From Anthoceros angustus (lineage: Eukaryota; Streptophyta; Anthocerotopsida; Anthocerotales; Anthocerotaceae), in the NCBI GenBank assembly GCA_010909165.1, contig VJWM01000068.1, positions 62,001 through 126,000 on the forward strand: a DNA stretch of 64,000 nucleotides, in the 5' to 3' direction. Shown in pieces: positions 30,705 through 42,733 of the stretch. The position numbers and the translations under genes were made by a program. The notes beneath the pieces are model-generated. The model saw nothing but the letters and a program-made list of their open reading frames with translations, was not told the DNA's origin and did no database searches. Within the stretch, counting starts at the first letter, position 1; each line of letters starts with the position of its first letter.

Positions 30705-32160
30705 GTGGGTGCCCCCATCATGCCTCAACCTTGCCCTTTTGAAGTGCAGAATCCGGGTCCCAGTCCTTTCTGTAAGGAGACATTGAATTGGCAGGATGGT
30801 GAGCATCTTGTCCGGCAGACGGTGACTCATGTGAAACGTTGCTACATTCCCTGGACGAGGTACCCATATTTCATTGCGGGCGAAGAGAAGTCGACGTTCT
30901 TCCCCACCAAATTGATAAGGGCCAATGTTTGGACCAGATCTGGTGTGAGGTAAAGAGGGATTTCATCTACCACTCCTCGGCACTACATCAAGTTTGCCTG
31001 TGCTTATGGCTACCGAAAGCAAACTCCTCTGGATTTTGCAGTTTGTGCGGACATCACTAACAAGCCAAAGTTAGGCAAAGGGAGCAGGCGCTCCAAGATT
31101 GCCTGTGGAGAAAGCAAGAAACGTGGGTGCTAGTTTTTGTTGTTTGTAACATAGCTGGGAATGTTTCCTCAGGTTGCTGAACTGAGACGCACATTGATTC
31201 AACGGGAGAGTATTGTCATGGTTTGCTAGCGAGTGATTCATCTTCAAATTGTACCCTTGCTCCTTATCTGTCCACAGCTAAGAAGGAGTGGGTGAAATAT
31301 AAGTTGCTACGTAAGACGACTGCTTTTCAGATCCTAGTTGACCATGAGTCTGAGGTGTTTTTAAGGAAGCATCATGATGTGCAAGCAGTCCTTGAGCGGG
31401 ATGATTTTGCTGCCTAGAGACATAAGGAATTTGCAGGCAGAGTTGGACTCCAGGGTGTGGCGATTCCATGTAAACGATGAGGTGAGTGTCAAGCTGTGGA
31501 TGGATGTCCATAGGGAGGAGGTGTTTTTTCCTTTGCCAAGAGAAGAACAACATGCCAAGGATTTTATGTTAGGCATCCAAACAGACATCATGCATATGGA
31601 CATTGATGTCGGGGTAGAGGTAAACCAAGCATGCGTCCAAAGACTTGAACTGTTTTATGCTACCTTTCCAGGAGTCTGCTAGCAGCTTTGTGAAGTATTT
31701 TAAAGACCAGTGGGGTTCTAACATGCTACAGTGGATTAAAGCAGTTAGGACAATTCCACATGCCGGACAAGACTGCAACTCGTCCATAGAAGCATATCAC
31801 AAATATCTAAAGTGCATATGTTTGAACTACAAGAAAACCCTCGTAATTGGCGATTGGATTGGCTGCTGCATATTTTGTTCGAAGAGGTTAACAGGCACTT
31901 TTGGTATGCAGCCCAGGGTAAGGCAGTTGGCATGCTTCGAAATTCCAAGCAGGAGGACATTGTGCGGAGTGCTCTCCAAAAAGCAACAGCCATATTAGAC
32001 AGCCATGTGGTCTTACCAACTCCAGACTCTCCAAATATTGCTTATGTCAACAGTCACGACAATGGGAAAGCACGTAGATATATTGTGAGTGGTGCCGGAA
32101 CCCCTTGGGGTTATTGTACATGTAAGCAAGGGACGCGAGGTTTCATATACAAACACTAGC
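30705..32160 (+). pseudogene. MULE transposase pseudogene lacking its catalytic core
   Basis: Frames in order give an N-terminal part (HYIKFACAYGYRKQTPLDFA, then GSRRSKIACGESKKRGC) at 30950-31125, a middle part (HHDVQAVLERDD, DIRNLQAELDSRVWRFH, FMLGIQTD) at 31365-31595, and a C-terminal part (FVKYFKDQWGSNMLQWIKAV; SSIEAYHKYLK; then YCTCKQGTRGFIYKH) at 31680-32157. The last motif is a SWIM zinc finger (CxC...CxH) in which the third ligand position reads Tyr. The stretch where the DDE/DDD catalytic domain should be is only about 80 bp long, so the core has been deleted. Several stops interrupt the frames. The element cannot mobilise itself. Confidence 0.75.
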
Positions 32161-33247
32161 TCAAGGTTATGCTGCTCATGGACAAGGTAGTCCCCACTCC
32201 AAAGCTGGTTGTTAGGTATTCCAGGGTTGCAGTTGCTCAAACTGAGTTCCAACACAACTTTCTGCCCAGTACTGAAGAGGACACTTCCATGTGGGAGAAT
32301 TTCCTCCCACATGACGGTGGCTTGAGGACAAGTATCCAAGGTGAGACTGGTATTCCCGTTCTTGAGCAAGCAACCGTGCGCACAGTAGGTAGATTGGAGA
32401 CGTCTCCAAGTTTGGGAGCTTTGTGCCAATAGTTGACACTCGTTTTGGAAAAGTGGCCTTTTCTTGAGCAGCATGCGAAGGGCTTATTCCAGCAAATGAT
32501 CAGACAATTAGAGGGTATGGGAGCTGGTACAGTAGGTAACACCATGCTTCCAACACTACTACTGCTAGCTGATAATAGCAATTCAGATAACAGCTTGAAA
32601 AAGAAGCTTGCTTTTTGGGAAAAAAGTAGTACTTGGAAGCTGCCATCTAAGAAGAAACAGCCCACTTTCGTGGAGCTTGCTGGATGAGTGGACACCATTT
32701 TTCCGTAATATGTGGTAGGGAATGCAAGCCTATTTGTGGTACATGGACATATAAGACATCAATTGAGAACCAACTGTAGTTGGCACTTTGTAATTTACGT
32801 TGGGCAGCTCGTGTCTTTGACCGCTTACAAAAGCTTGAACAATATAATTGCTGCAAGAGAAACTACGAGACATATCGCAGCAAGACTCTTTGCTGGAAGT
32901 GAAACCAGCACAATAGTTACAACCATAGACAGAGAACAAAAAACGACAAGAGGCACAACAATTGACAAAGGCTTGTTCACATGTTTGCTCACAAGGTCTT
33001 CACAGGCTCTGCACTCATTTGTGTCCGCATGAAAAGCTGAAATTGTTTGCACTAGAGGCGTATGTGCAGCTGTGCAGAATTATGGCAAATTATTGGCTCT
33101 GTTTTCCATCACACCACGGTCAGGAAACAATTCCTAAACGTAGACTGCATGAGCCCTTAGAATGATGATGCTGGAAGGGTGTCGACTTGACGCCTTTTTG
33201 ATGGAGAAGAGGCACAGGAAACTCTTGTGCAGCAGCCGGTCCAAGAC
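32161..33247. other. Interior of the MULE without a recognised gene
   Basis: Downstream of the transposase relic there are only short frames on both strands with many stops. No domain is seen. It is probably the decayed rest of the element. Confidence 0.5.
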
Positions 33248-33632
33248 TTATGTACCTTCTCCTCGTAATTCCTTCAAGCTAAACTCTTCAGGCCTAATAA
33301 AATCTCTACCAGCAGTGAATGCCGTCGCCCATGCCTCAACTGGAATCAGCAAGGAGGAGTCGAAGATGGTATTGCATTTGCCCATTCACAACGGCCTTAC
33401 ATTTTTTACACCACCCTCCCGGCGACATACCAGTGAAACATTTCACGCAACCTCTGTAGACATGTGAGCCTCTATCGTAATCCTGTATAGTGATGCGCAG
33501 AGGCACAAAGCTGAGCTGGGTAGGCTCGTCCTCCTCCAACTGAGCGACCACTGTGTTCAAGTCGAGCTTCATTCGCAGTTTTGCCACTACGGCCCTGGCC
33601 CGGCGTGGATAGGGCACTTTCAGAGTTTGCAC
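33248..33632 (-). pseudogene. Captured RPA1-like zinc-ribbon OB-fold fragment
   Basis: On the minus strand the frame reads QLSFVPLRITIQDYDRGSH, then CVKC...CKKC (zinc ribbon), then YHLRLLLADSS. After a one-base frameshift it continues EAWATAFTAGRDFI to a TAA at 33248-33250. A zinc ribbon leading into a Y-x-L-x-L-x-x-D-x-[ST]-G-x-[AW]-x-T-x-F strand pattern is the signature of the C-terminal OB fold of RPA1-like single-strand DNA-binding proteins. It lies inside the right end of the MULE in opposite orientation to the transposase, as in Pack-MULEs that carry host gene pieces. An alternative source is a Helitron-type RPA gene. Confidence 0.55.
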
Positions 33633-33973
33633 TTCTTCAAACTAAAGACGGGTTCAGGAATACGTAGACATATAGATACAATACAGAGTACATATGGTAT
33701 AGCTATATTATGCGTTACATTAGGGTTAGTGAAGCGGCGACGGGCGCGCAAAATGCCGTCGCGCCGGATGGGCGCGCAAAATGCCGTCGCGCCGGACGGG
33801 CACGCAAAATGCCGTCGCACCGGACGGGCGCGCAAAATGCCGTCGCGCCGAACGGGAGAGTGGATGAGAGCGATGGCATGACCGCTGCGGTATGACATGC
33901 TCACCATGGTGAGTTGGCGCTTTGGTTTCCGTGCTCGCATTAAGAGCACGGTGACCATTAGCGCCTGCCTAGG
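33598..33973 (-). repeat. Right terminal inverted repeat of the MULE
   Basis: It is the inverted counterpart of 30348-30631, longer because of an internal tandem array at 33743-33856. Confidence 0.85.
33743..33856. repeat. 28-bp CG-rich tandem array inside the right TIR
   Basis: Four units of GCGCGCAAAATGCCGTCGCG plus CCGGACGG follow one another with single-base changes. The left TIR has one divergent copy. Confidence 0.9.
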
Positions 33974-34182
33974 AGGTCTAGACAAGGTTACTTGGAGGAC
34001 GGCCAGTTGAAAACAAAAAATACGTAACTTGATATAAGTAGTATAATATCCGTAATAAGTTACATTAACTCGTTTTGGCATTGTTCGACATCCATAATAC
34101 ACGTTTCTCTCCTAGCCATCGAAATTGCTTACACTAGGCACTTTGTCGGGTTGATGCACTTCATGGGCTGATAAGTCATCAT

Positions 34183-37100
34183 ACCAAAATCGATCAGGCT
34201 ATTTGAGGTACCAAAATTGGATCTGTACAAGCAAGTACCTAATAAAGGATTGCTAGAGAGCTGGGTACAAAAGGTTACGGGTAGAGAAATCGTTGTGGAC
34301 TTTTGTACGAGAGGCTGTGAGATGGGCTCCTACTTCCTCCCCCTTTTCGCAGCTGGACCTCCAGTAGAAGGAGCCCCCCTTTTAGCGGCCGCCTTGCCAC
34401 CCCTTGCAGTAGATGCTGCTTTGCCACCCCTTGCAGTAGATGCTGCTTTGCCACCCCTTGCAGTAGATGCTGCTTTGCCACCTCTCGTGCTTCTTGCTGC
34501 TAAGTTCACGCATCATTGCATACGCATCAGACCAGGCAACCATCACATGATGAGGTTCAGGCTACTGACTATCCACGAGCAACTGATGCACGTGTGCTAA
34601 CCTGCATTCTTCCGACCATTTGGTTGCTCTTCCTTCACCGTAAGGTTCAGCCTTTCCCGAACTGCCTCTGCAGAAGAAATGACTACCACTAAATTACCAA
34701 CAAGAAAAAGCAAATCAAGACCAATCACTGAACAATGGCGATATGCACACGAAGCATCAACGTCAAATACGGTCACCTGATTCAGCAGACTCCACGTTCT
34801 CTGGCAAGTTCTCATCGTCTTCTCCTTCTCCTCCCGCACCATTAGAACCATTGTTTTCATCCTCTATATCGCCATAAATCATGTCAGCACTCAGAGCTAG
34901 AGAGCTTTCACATACAGATTCAGAGCAACAAAGCATTCAAGGAACATACCACCATTGAGATCTGCCAATTCTTCTTGGACTTCTCCCTCAACATCAACCA
35001 ATGCTAGTCTTTTGGAAGGCTTCTTCACCTTTTCTGCCCAGGTGGTGGTGGTAACAAATCTGCCGATCTCACTTTGCGATCTGCTTCTCTCTGCTTGTAG
35101 GTCTTAGTAAGAGCTGCTTTAGTAGCAGGTTGCACACCCTCAAGTGGATCAGGTAGACCCTGCACAATGCCATCACGTCAACACATGGCCTTATGGCCTT
35201 GGAGGCCTGTGATCACAATGAAAAGCCATCCTCATGCTCACATCAAACTTTGATAAACTCATGATTGTGTCATAGTCCTCCTGTGTGGAATTGTAGGCCT
35301 CCATTATGTTGACAACAGATTCAGCAGCTTCATCCTGCATGATATACCATCAACCTTTTAACGCCTCCGCTAAATAGACAGATGTGTTACTTAAAACAAC
35401 CGGACCGCTTAGAGTTTGTATGTGCTAAGCGCCACATTCCAGTAGACCATTTATGATAGCAAGAACCTCGCACCTTTGGCAACCGGCGAAGAGGTTCTGT
35501 CAAGTGCATACACAAGTTCGGAAGATAGTCCAGGCGCAGTGACTCTCTGCTTTAAAGAACAGGAAATATGAACAATTTTCCTACCAGCACTCGTATCTGG
35601 TAAAAACCTACCAAAATATCGGCAAAAGCTCTCCATAACTTGCTCAGTCCAACAGCAACGCATAAAGGAGCCACTCTTCATGTGCTAACCCACGATACCT
35701 TGTTGGCTCACACTCTTTTGAAGCCAGAATATGAACATGAACGTCATCCAAAAGCGGACATTTTTTCGAACGTTGAGTTCTTCCCCAGCCATCCTCCAAA
35801 TCTATTGAAATTTTTCTCACCCTAGAACAAAAAGCAGGGCTTTCGACCCTCAGAAACAACAAGCTTTGGTTCCTCACAGCCTTTTGCGGCCGAAGACTCC
35901 CAATGACAATAAAACCTGCTTTGAAGTGAAATGTACCTGAAGAAGAGCTTCTCGCCGACCATGCATGAGAGCTGCACTGCAAAAGAGAGAGATTCAATCT
36001 AAATGAGATCACTAACCTCTGTGGTTGCAGTTGAAACAATATCTGGAATTTCACACTTAAGAAAGTTGCCACTGACGATATCTGCGTATCTGGACATTTA
36101 CCATATCCCCATCTGCAATTGATGATGCAGCACGAGCCATAAGGTCCAGTCTCTCTATACCATTGTCATCTCGTACACCACTCGGACAATAGTTCAGGTA
36201 ATTTTCCTACCAGCACTCGTATCTGGTAAAAACCTACCAAAATCGATCAGGCTATTTGAGGTACCAAAATTGGATCTGTACAAGCAAGTACCTAATAAAG
36301 GATTGCTAGAGAGCTGGGTACAAAAGGTTACGGGTAGAGAAATCGTTGTGGACTTTTGTACGAGAGGCTGTGAGATGGGCTCCTACTTCCTCCCCTTTTC
36401 GCAGCTGGACCTCCAGTAGAAGGAGCCCCTTTAGCGGCCGCCTTGCCACCCTTGCAGTAGATGCTGCTTTGCCACCCTTGCAGTAGATGCTGCTTTGCCA
36501 CCCTTGCAGTAGATGCTGCTTTGCCACCTCTCGTGCTTCTTGCTGCTAAGTTCACGCATCATTGCATACGCATCAGACCAGGCAACCATCACATGATGAG
36601 GTTCAGGCTACTGACTATCCACGAGCAACTGATGCACGTGTGCTAACCTGCATTCTTCCGACCATTTGGTTGCTCTTCCTTCACCGTAAGGTTCAGCCTT
36701 TCCCGAACTGCCTCTGCAGAAGAAATGACTACCACTAAATTACCAACAAGAAAAAGCAAATCAAGACCAATCACTGAACAATGGCGATATGCACACGAAG
36801 CATCAACGTCAAATACGGTCACCTGATTCAGCAGACTCCACGTTCTCTGGCAAGTTCTCATCGTCTTCTCCTTCTCCTCCCGCACCATTAGAACCATTGT
36901 TTTCATCCTCTATATCGCCATAAATCATGTCAGCACTCAGAGCTAGAGAGCTTTCACATACAGATTCAGAGCAACAAAGCATTCAAGGAACATACCACCA
37001 TTGAGATCTGCCAATTCTTCTTGGACTTCTCCCTCAACATCAACCAATGCTAGTCTTTTGGAAGGCTTCTTCACCTTTTTCTGCCCAGGTGGTGGTGGTA

Positions 37101-38355
37101 ACAAATCTGCCGATCTCACTTTGCGATCTGCTTCTCTCTGCTTGTAGGTCTTAGTAAGAGCTGCTTTAGTAGCAGGTTGCACACCCTCAAGTGGATCAGG
37201 TAGACCCTGCACAATGCCATCACGTCAACACATGGCCTTATGGCCTTGGAGGCCTGTGATCACAATGAAAAAGCCATCCTCATGCTCACATCAAACTTTG
37301 ATAAACTCATGATTGTGTCATAGTCCTCCTGTGTGGAATTGTAGGCCTCCATTATGTTGACAACAGATTCAGCAGCTTCATCCTGCATGATATACCATCA
37401 ACCTTTTAACGCTCCGCTAAATAGACAGATGTGTTACTTAAAAACAACCGGACCGCTTAGAGTTTGTATGTGCTAAGCGCCACATTCCAGTAGACCATTT
37501 ATGATAGCAAGAACCTACGCACCTTTGGCAACCGGCGAAGAGGTTCTGTCAAGTGCATACACAAGTTCGGAAGATAGTCCAGGCGCAGTGACTCTCTGCT
37601 TTAAAGAACAGGAAATATGAACAATTTTCCTACCAGCACTCGTATCTGGTAAAAAAACCTACCAAAATATCGGCAAAAAGCTCTCCATAACTTGCTCAGT
37701 CCAACAGCAACGCATAAAGGAGCCACTCTTCATGTGCTAACCCACAACCACGATACCTTGTTGGCTCACACTCTTTTGAAGCCAGAATATGAACATGAAC
37801 GTCATCCAAAAGCCGGACATTTTTTCGGAACGTTGAGTTCTTCCCCAGCCATCCTCCAAATCTATTGAAATTTTTCTCACCCTAGAACAAAAAGCAGGGC
37901 TTTCGACCCTCAGAAACAACAAGCTTTGGTTCCTCACAGCCTTTTGCGGCCGAAGACTCCCAATGACAATAAAACCTGCTTTGAAGTGAAATGTACCTGA
38001 AGAAGAGCTTCTCACGACCATGCATGAGAGCTGCACTGCAAAAGAGAGAGATTCAATCTAAATGAGATCACTAACCTCTGTGGTTGCAGTTGAAACAATA
38101 TCTGGAATTTCACACTTAAGAAAGTTCATCACTACACGTGCCACATCATGGAATTGTGTCCAATGCTGGTACGTACGGGATGATACTTGTCATAAATGCC
38201 CCAGTTTGAGAAAGTTGCCACTGACGATATCTGCGTATCTGGACATTTACCATATCCCCATCTGCAATTGATGATGCAGCACGAGCCATAAGGTCCAGTC
38301 TCTCTATACCATTGTCATCTCGTACACCACTCGGACAATAGTTCAGGTAATTTTC
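34183..38355. repeat. Tandem duplication of the RFC1 C-terminal exons
   Basis: About 34183-36207 and 36233-38355 are copies. The connection between them is mosaic: GGTAATTTTCCT of one copy switches, at the shared AATTTTCCT, to the piece from 35573 (CTACCAGCACTCGT), which switches at the shared TACCAAAAT back to the copy start (CGATCAGGC). The first copy lacks about 85 bp present at 38127-38211, lost between the short direct repeats AAGAAAGTT and GAGAAAGTT. Other differences are mostly small indels in simple runs. Confidence 0.9.
34330..36207 (-). pseudogene. Second (downstream) copy of RFC1 C-terminal exons
   Basis: This copy repeats the exons from the FNRFGGWLG region to the stop. Its last exon is intact (three GGKAASTAR units, then GGKAAAKRG and a stop at 34330). 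The exon encoding [13 protein letters not shown] is frameshifted here by loss of one T near 35027. In the upstream copy the opposite holds: that exon is open, while its last exon has lost one G in each GGGG run of the repeats (36450-36520). Neither copy alone gives a complete frame. Confidence 0.75.
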
Positions 38356-41300
38356 CTGGATCAACAAGTGGATGTAGTAGGCCTTATCAGGTACTATCCA
38401 TAGATAGCGGGACACTCTCAAAGATGATGGTGCAAAATTTGATACAGCAAGCAAACAGATATATATGATACCTGAATCAGAAGGGGCACCAGGTCCATAT
38501 CTGACATGGCTGCATCCAACCGCTCATCCATTCGTAACCTACCCCCATCATAACCCATTAATCTGCAAGAGCCAACGTACTATCATCAGGGTCACCTAAG
38601 ACCTTTACGTTCTGACAGTGACTCTTTTGAGACGAGCTGAGGTTTGAACGTACTGGTCAACTGCAGCAAAAGGAGAAACATCTCGATCTTTAGCACCAGC
38701 AAGCAGACGTGCACGCACATCTGCAAACTTAAGAACGCGTGTCTGAAGGCTCATGTATTCCAGTTGATTCAAAGCCATCCTCATGTCCCCATTAGTGCGT
38801 TCCCCGAGCTCTTCAAGCGATACCTGAAACAAGGTATGCAAGTTAGAGGATGCATTTTCTTATTTCCGCAACCTACATGCTGACACAGGCACCTTAGAAT
38901 CATATTACCTCGTCAACTTGAAGGCCCTCTAGCTGTGCTATTTGCTTAAGCCGCTTGGCCATCTGCAGAAGCAGCCGCAACTCAGCAAGAATGTCTTCAG
39001 GATAATTTCAAATTACTGCAACATGTAAGTCATGACACTCATGATTAAGATAACAACCAGACGAGGCAGCATCACCTGCTGTTTTGTAGGCTTCCTATAG
39101 GAAAGGAGGAGGCAATAATTCAGGAGGCTCTTTAGCTTCTGACTGTATCGATCATTACATATACAGATGATAGGAATCTTGCTGACTTTGATGCTTGCTA
39201 TCAGCTCTGCAATCCCCCCACGATCCCCTCCAGACATACCATCAACTTCGTCCATTATCAAGGCTGCTTTGTGTGAATTTTTGTTCCTGTACAACAAGAA
39301 TTAGAACTTGCTAGGTCCATCAGCGTTCACAGGAAAGCCTGTCATTGCAGTCCATCTGTACCTTGAACTTGTCAGCATTAAGGATTCATTGCTGACCATC
39401 TCCTTTATTGTATTTGCAGTACTGCCCTTCATCCCTTTAGAAATCACAGAGTCGGCCTTTCCGCGGGAATCACTTGCATTAACCTAACAGAGTAGCAATG
39501 AGGCGTCAATACAACAGTCATGCAAAAAATCTTCAATAACATTTGGCAAACGTTTACACAGAAGAGGCTACTTCTTTTAGGTTAGATGGGGGAGGTTGAC
39601 CTCAAGGGCTTCAAACCCAAGTTCCTGGCATATGAGTCTGGCTGTGGTGGTTTTCCCAATTCCCGGAGTCCCACAGAGAAGGACTGCCTTTTTCCCCACG
39701 CTGCTACTGCTTGAGCCACCACCCTTATTCTTCCCTTTCCCAGCCTTCAGATTTTGCTGGTCCCAGTTCTGGAGCCACTCTCGTAATTGCTTCACCTGAA
39801 CAGCCCAAAACAATTACTCAATTTCCTTGAGATGCTATTGACCTTGACTCCCACAATCTGTAGCTGCAACCCCAAGCAGGAGAAATCAGAAGGAAACTGT
39901 ATCGTACAATGGATGCATTTGCAATGATGTCATTTGCTGTTTTGTAGGCTTCCTATAGGAAAGGAGGAGGCAATAATTCAGGAGGCTCTTTAGCTTCTGA
40001 CTGTATCGATCATTACATATACAGATGATAGGAATCTTGCTGACTTTGATGCTTGCTATCAGCTCTGCAATCCCCCCACGATCCCCTCCAGACATACCAT
40101 CAACTTCGTCCATTATCAAGGCTGCTTTGTGTGAATTTTTGTTCCTGTACAACAAGAATTAGAACTTGCTAGGTCCATCAGCGTTCACAGGAAAGCCTGT
40201 CATTGCAGTCCATCTGTACCTTGAACTTGTCAGCATTAAGGATTCATTGCTGACCATCTCCTTTATTGTATTTGCAGTACTGCCCTTCATCCCTTTAGAA
40301 ATCACAGAGTCGGCCTTTCCGCGTGAATCACTTGCATTAACCTAACAGAGTAGCAATGAGGCGTCAATACAACAGTCATGCAAAAAATCTTCAATAACAT
40401 TTGGCAAACGTTTACACAGAAGAGGCTACTTCTTTTAGGTTAGATGGGGGAGGTTGACCTCAAGGGCTTCAAACCCAAGTTCCTGGCATATGAGTCTGGC
40501 TGTGGTGGTTTTCCCAATTCCCGGAGTCCCACAGAGAAGGACTGCCTTTTTCCCCACGCTGCTACTGCTTGAGCCACCACCCTTATTCTTCCCTTTCCCA
40601 GCCTTCAGATTTTGCTGGTCCCAGTTCTGGAGCCACTCTCGTAATTGCTTCACCTGAACAGCCCAAAACAATTACTCAATTTCCTTGAGATGCTATTGAC
40701 CTTGACTCCCACAATCTGTAGCTGCAACCCCAAGCAGGAGAAATCAGAAGGAAACTGTATCGTACAATGGATGCATTTGCAATGATGTCATTTGCTGTTT
40801 TGGGCTTGTACTTGGTTGGCCACGATTCAACTGGTAGAGATTTGTCCGGCAAGTTGTTCTTTTTTTTGTTTGATCCATTGTTGAGGCTTGGACTGGCATT
40901 AGCTGAAACATGCCGGGCCAAAATCAGAGGCAACCATGGTTAAGTGCTCGAATTTCACCTCTGAAATTGAAGTCTGCAGAAGCAACAAATCTAGATGTTT
41001 GGAACCTTTGCTATAGGTTTTTGCTTCCACAGATGGCTTTGCTGGCGCTGCAGCTTTCTTCTCTGGTGCTGCAGCTTTCTTCTCATTGACTTGTTGAGTG
41101 GTTGCCTTTGGCTTGGAGGCAAGGATCTTAGCGAACAGAGCATCTTCAGTGATGAAAGGAACACTGTAGAAAACCATGGTAAGGTGATCACCTGATTTCT
41201 GCAATACGCAAGTACTAGGAATGGCCAAGGAATCGCATTTACAGCATATACAACATGGCAAGGTTGTGAGCAAACCCAAGCTGCTTGGCTTTGTTTGACT

Positions 41301-42617
41301 TGGAGCCCTCTATGTCTTCATCACACAGGAGAAAAGACTGAAACAGCAATGCAGATACCTGATAAGTCCTTCACTTTCCACTGAAATAAGCAATGATGCC
41401 GAAGAGAAACATAAAGGCACTCACCGTTTTCCCACTCACAGCAGACGTGACCCGCCCACCATGTGACTTTATCAGACCTTCAGCCTCATCTCGTTCTAAG
41501 CTGCACAACATAGACAGGCAAAAGTTGTCAACAGTCAAGTGCTGGTAATTGCAGACTTTGCGCAAGAATAACCGTCCGATGAGATTGAGGAGTACCTGTC
41601 AAGGGTCCCAGATATCACAAACGTAAGGCCTGCCAGAGCATCAGGTGCTCCCTCTGGAACTTCCTGCGACAGCGATCTCACGGCATTAGCAACCCAACCC
41701 AACACAACAGCAACGCAGTTGAATATTTCTCACACTTGCTGCGCTGTTAGCCATGCGGTAGATTCACCTTCTCTCCCTTGTGGGGAGGGGGTCCACGCTC
41801 TGGAGGTCCGCCTCTTCCCCAACCTCTGCCCCTGCCACCTCCACCACCCCTGGCACCTCCACCGCCTCTGCTACCTCTCCCAGATGGAGGCTTTGTATCA
41901 TCAGCTGCTGCATCAGACTTCCCTCGACCTCGTCCAGAGACCACAACATCCTGAGAAGCAGCAGCACCCCTCCCCCGTCCCCTTCCTCTGCCTCTACCTC
42001 TGCCAGCAGTCTCTTTTTGGGAGCTACCTTTTGCATCATTCTTGGCACGTGAACCCCTTCCTTTCGGGGCAGGAGACTCCTCCGCAAAATCATCCTCATC
42101 CTCATCCTCATCTTCATCCTCCTCTGACTCAGACTCAGACTCAGACTCAGACTCAGACTCCTTGTCACTCTCTTCAGAGTAGTCATCATCCTTATCCGCC
42201 AAACGGGTCTTTTTAGGTGGAGATTGCTTGGTAACTCCTCTACTTGGGGTGCTACTGTCACGCTTCCGTGATTTAGTTTCTGGAACGGCCACTTCGCCTG
42301 CAGGTTTTGCCTCGGCTGCCCCCTTCGGTTGGGGCTTTGCTGACCTGTTGAGCTGCAGCTTCCCCATATTCCCACCTGAACCAACGGCGTCACCAAAATA
42401 CTTGCTCACCTTGCCCGAGTCTGGCTTCACGGCTTTCACAGATTCGTTTCCGTTAGACTTCTGCACGAGGTGGCCCACAAAATTATGCCCACCATCAACG
42501 TTGCGCCACCCAATGAAGTTCTCACGCCGGAACCGGTACCTGGTTAGGATCGACGACAGCAGTATCCTTGTGAGGCTGCTTCAGAAACCACCTCCGGATG
42601 TCCGACTGCGTTGCCAT
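34330..42617 (-). CDS. RFC1: Replication factor C subunit 1 (clamp loader large subunit)
   Basis: RFC1 is the large subunit of the PCNA clamp loader. Exon 1 (42540-42617) encodes [13 protein letters not shown] with a PIP-like QSDIRRWF; exon 2 (41768-42460) is disordered with a Ser-Glu/Asp tract and RGRG/RGG repeats; the BRCT domain spans exons at about 41270-41663 ([26 protein letters not shown]). The AAA+ core has Walker [10 protein letters not shown] (about 40510) and Walker B LIMDEVDG (about 40095), then [15 protein letters not shown]. Further exons encode [13 protein letters not shown] (about 38970), [19 protein letters not shown] (about 38800), ENYLNY (38350), [12 protein letters not shown] (about 37850), and the C-terminal tail with three GGKAASTAR repeats and stop TAG at 34330. 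AAA+ exons and C-terminal exons each occur twice, and single-base frameshifts affect one or other copy, so the working gene model is uncertain; the stated span takes the outermost intact parts. Confidence 0.85.
39079..40795. repeat. Tandem duplication of the RFC1 AAA+ exons
   Basis: About 39079-39937 and 39938-40795 are near-identical 0.86-kb copies (the only clear substitution seen is G/T at 39470 versus 40323). The junction lies at TGCTGTTTTG, a 10-bp stretch shared by the exon ending KPTKQQ and the exon encoding KTANDII. Because of the join, the upstream copy of the Walker B exon has lost its splice donor. Confidence 0.92.
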
Positions 42618-42715
42618 ACCAAATTAGAATTATAGTATACTGATACCGACAGAGACATTTCTACATGCAGTCACAGACGCCACCAATTCCGCAGGTACCT
42701 CCAACACCAGCAGTC

Positions 42716-42733
42716 CTTAAACCCTAAACCCTG
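42716..42733. promoter_or_regulatory. Telo-box upstream of RFC1
   Basis: TTAAACCCTAAACCCTGCC contains AAACCCTAA, the plant telo-box, about 100 bp upstream of the RFC1 ATG. Telo-boxes are known in promoters of plant replication and ribosomal genes. A second copy lies at about 44376-44395 in the duplicated promoter. Confidence 0.6.

Larger units (their letters stand above)
30348..33973 (+). mobile_element. MULE-type DNA transposon, decayed, with long terminal inverted repeats
   Basis: Two long inverted repeats, 30348-30631 (left) and 33598-33973 (right, inverted), share CCTAGG...GCGCTAATGGTCAC at the outer end and AAGTGCCCTATCC at the inner end. Between them lies a broken Mutator-like transposase on the plus strand (30705-32160) and an RPA-like fragment on the minus strand (33248-33632). 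Long TIRs plus a SWIM-zinc-finger transposase are typical of MULEs. I find no matching 9-bp target duplication at the two ends, so either the ends are slightly off or the site has decayed. Confidence 0.75.

Noticed and set aside
41719-42216. Plus-strand His/Thr/Gln-rich frame
   Set aside because: Antisense of the RFC1 acidic Ser/Asp tract and RGG repeats; its composition is explained by that.
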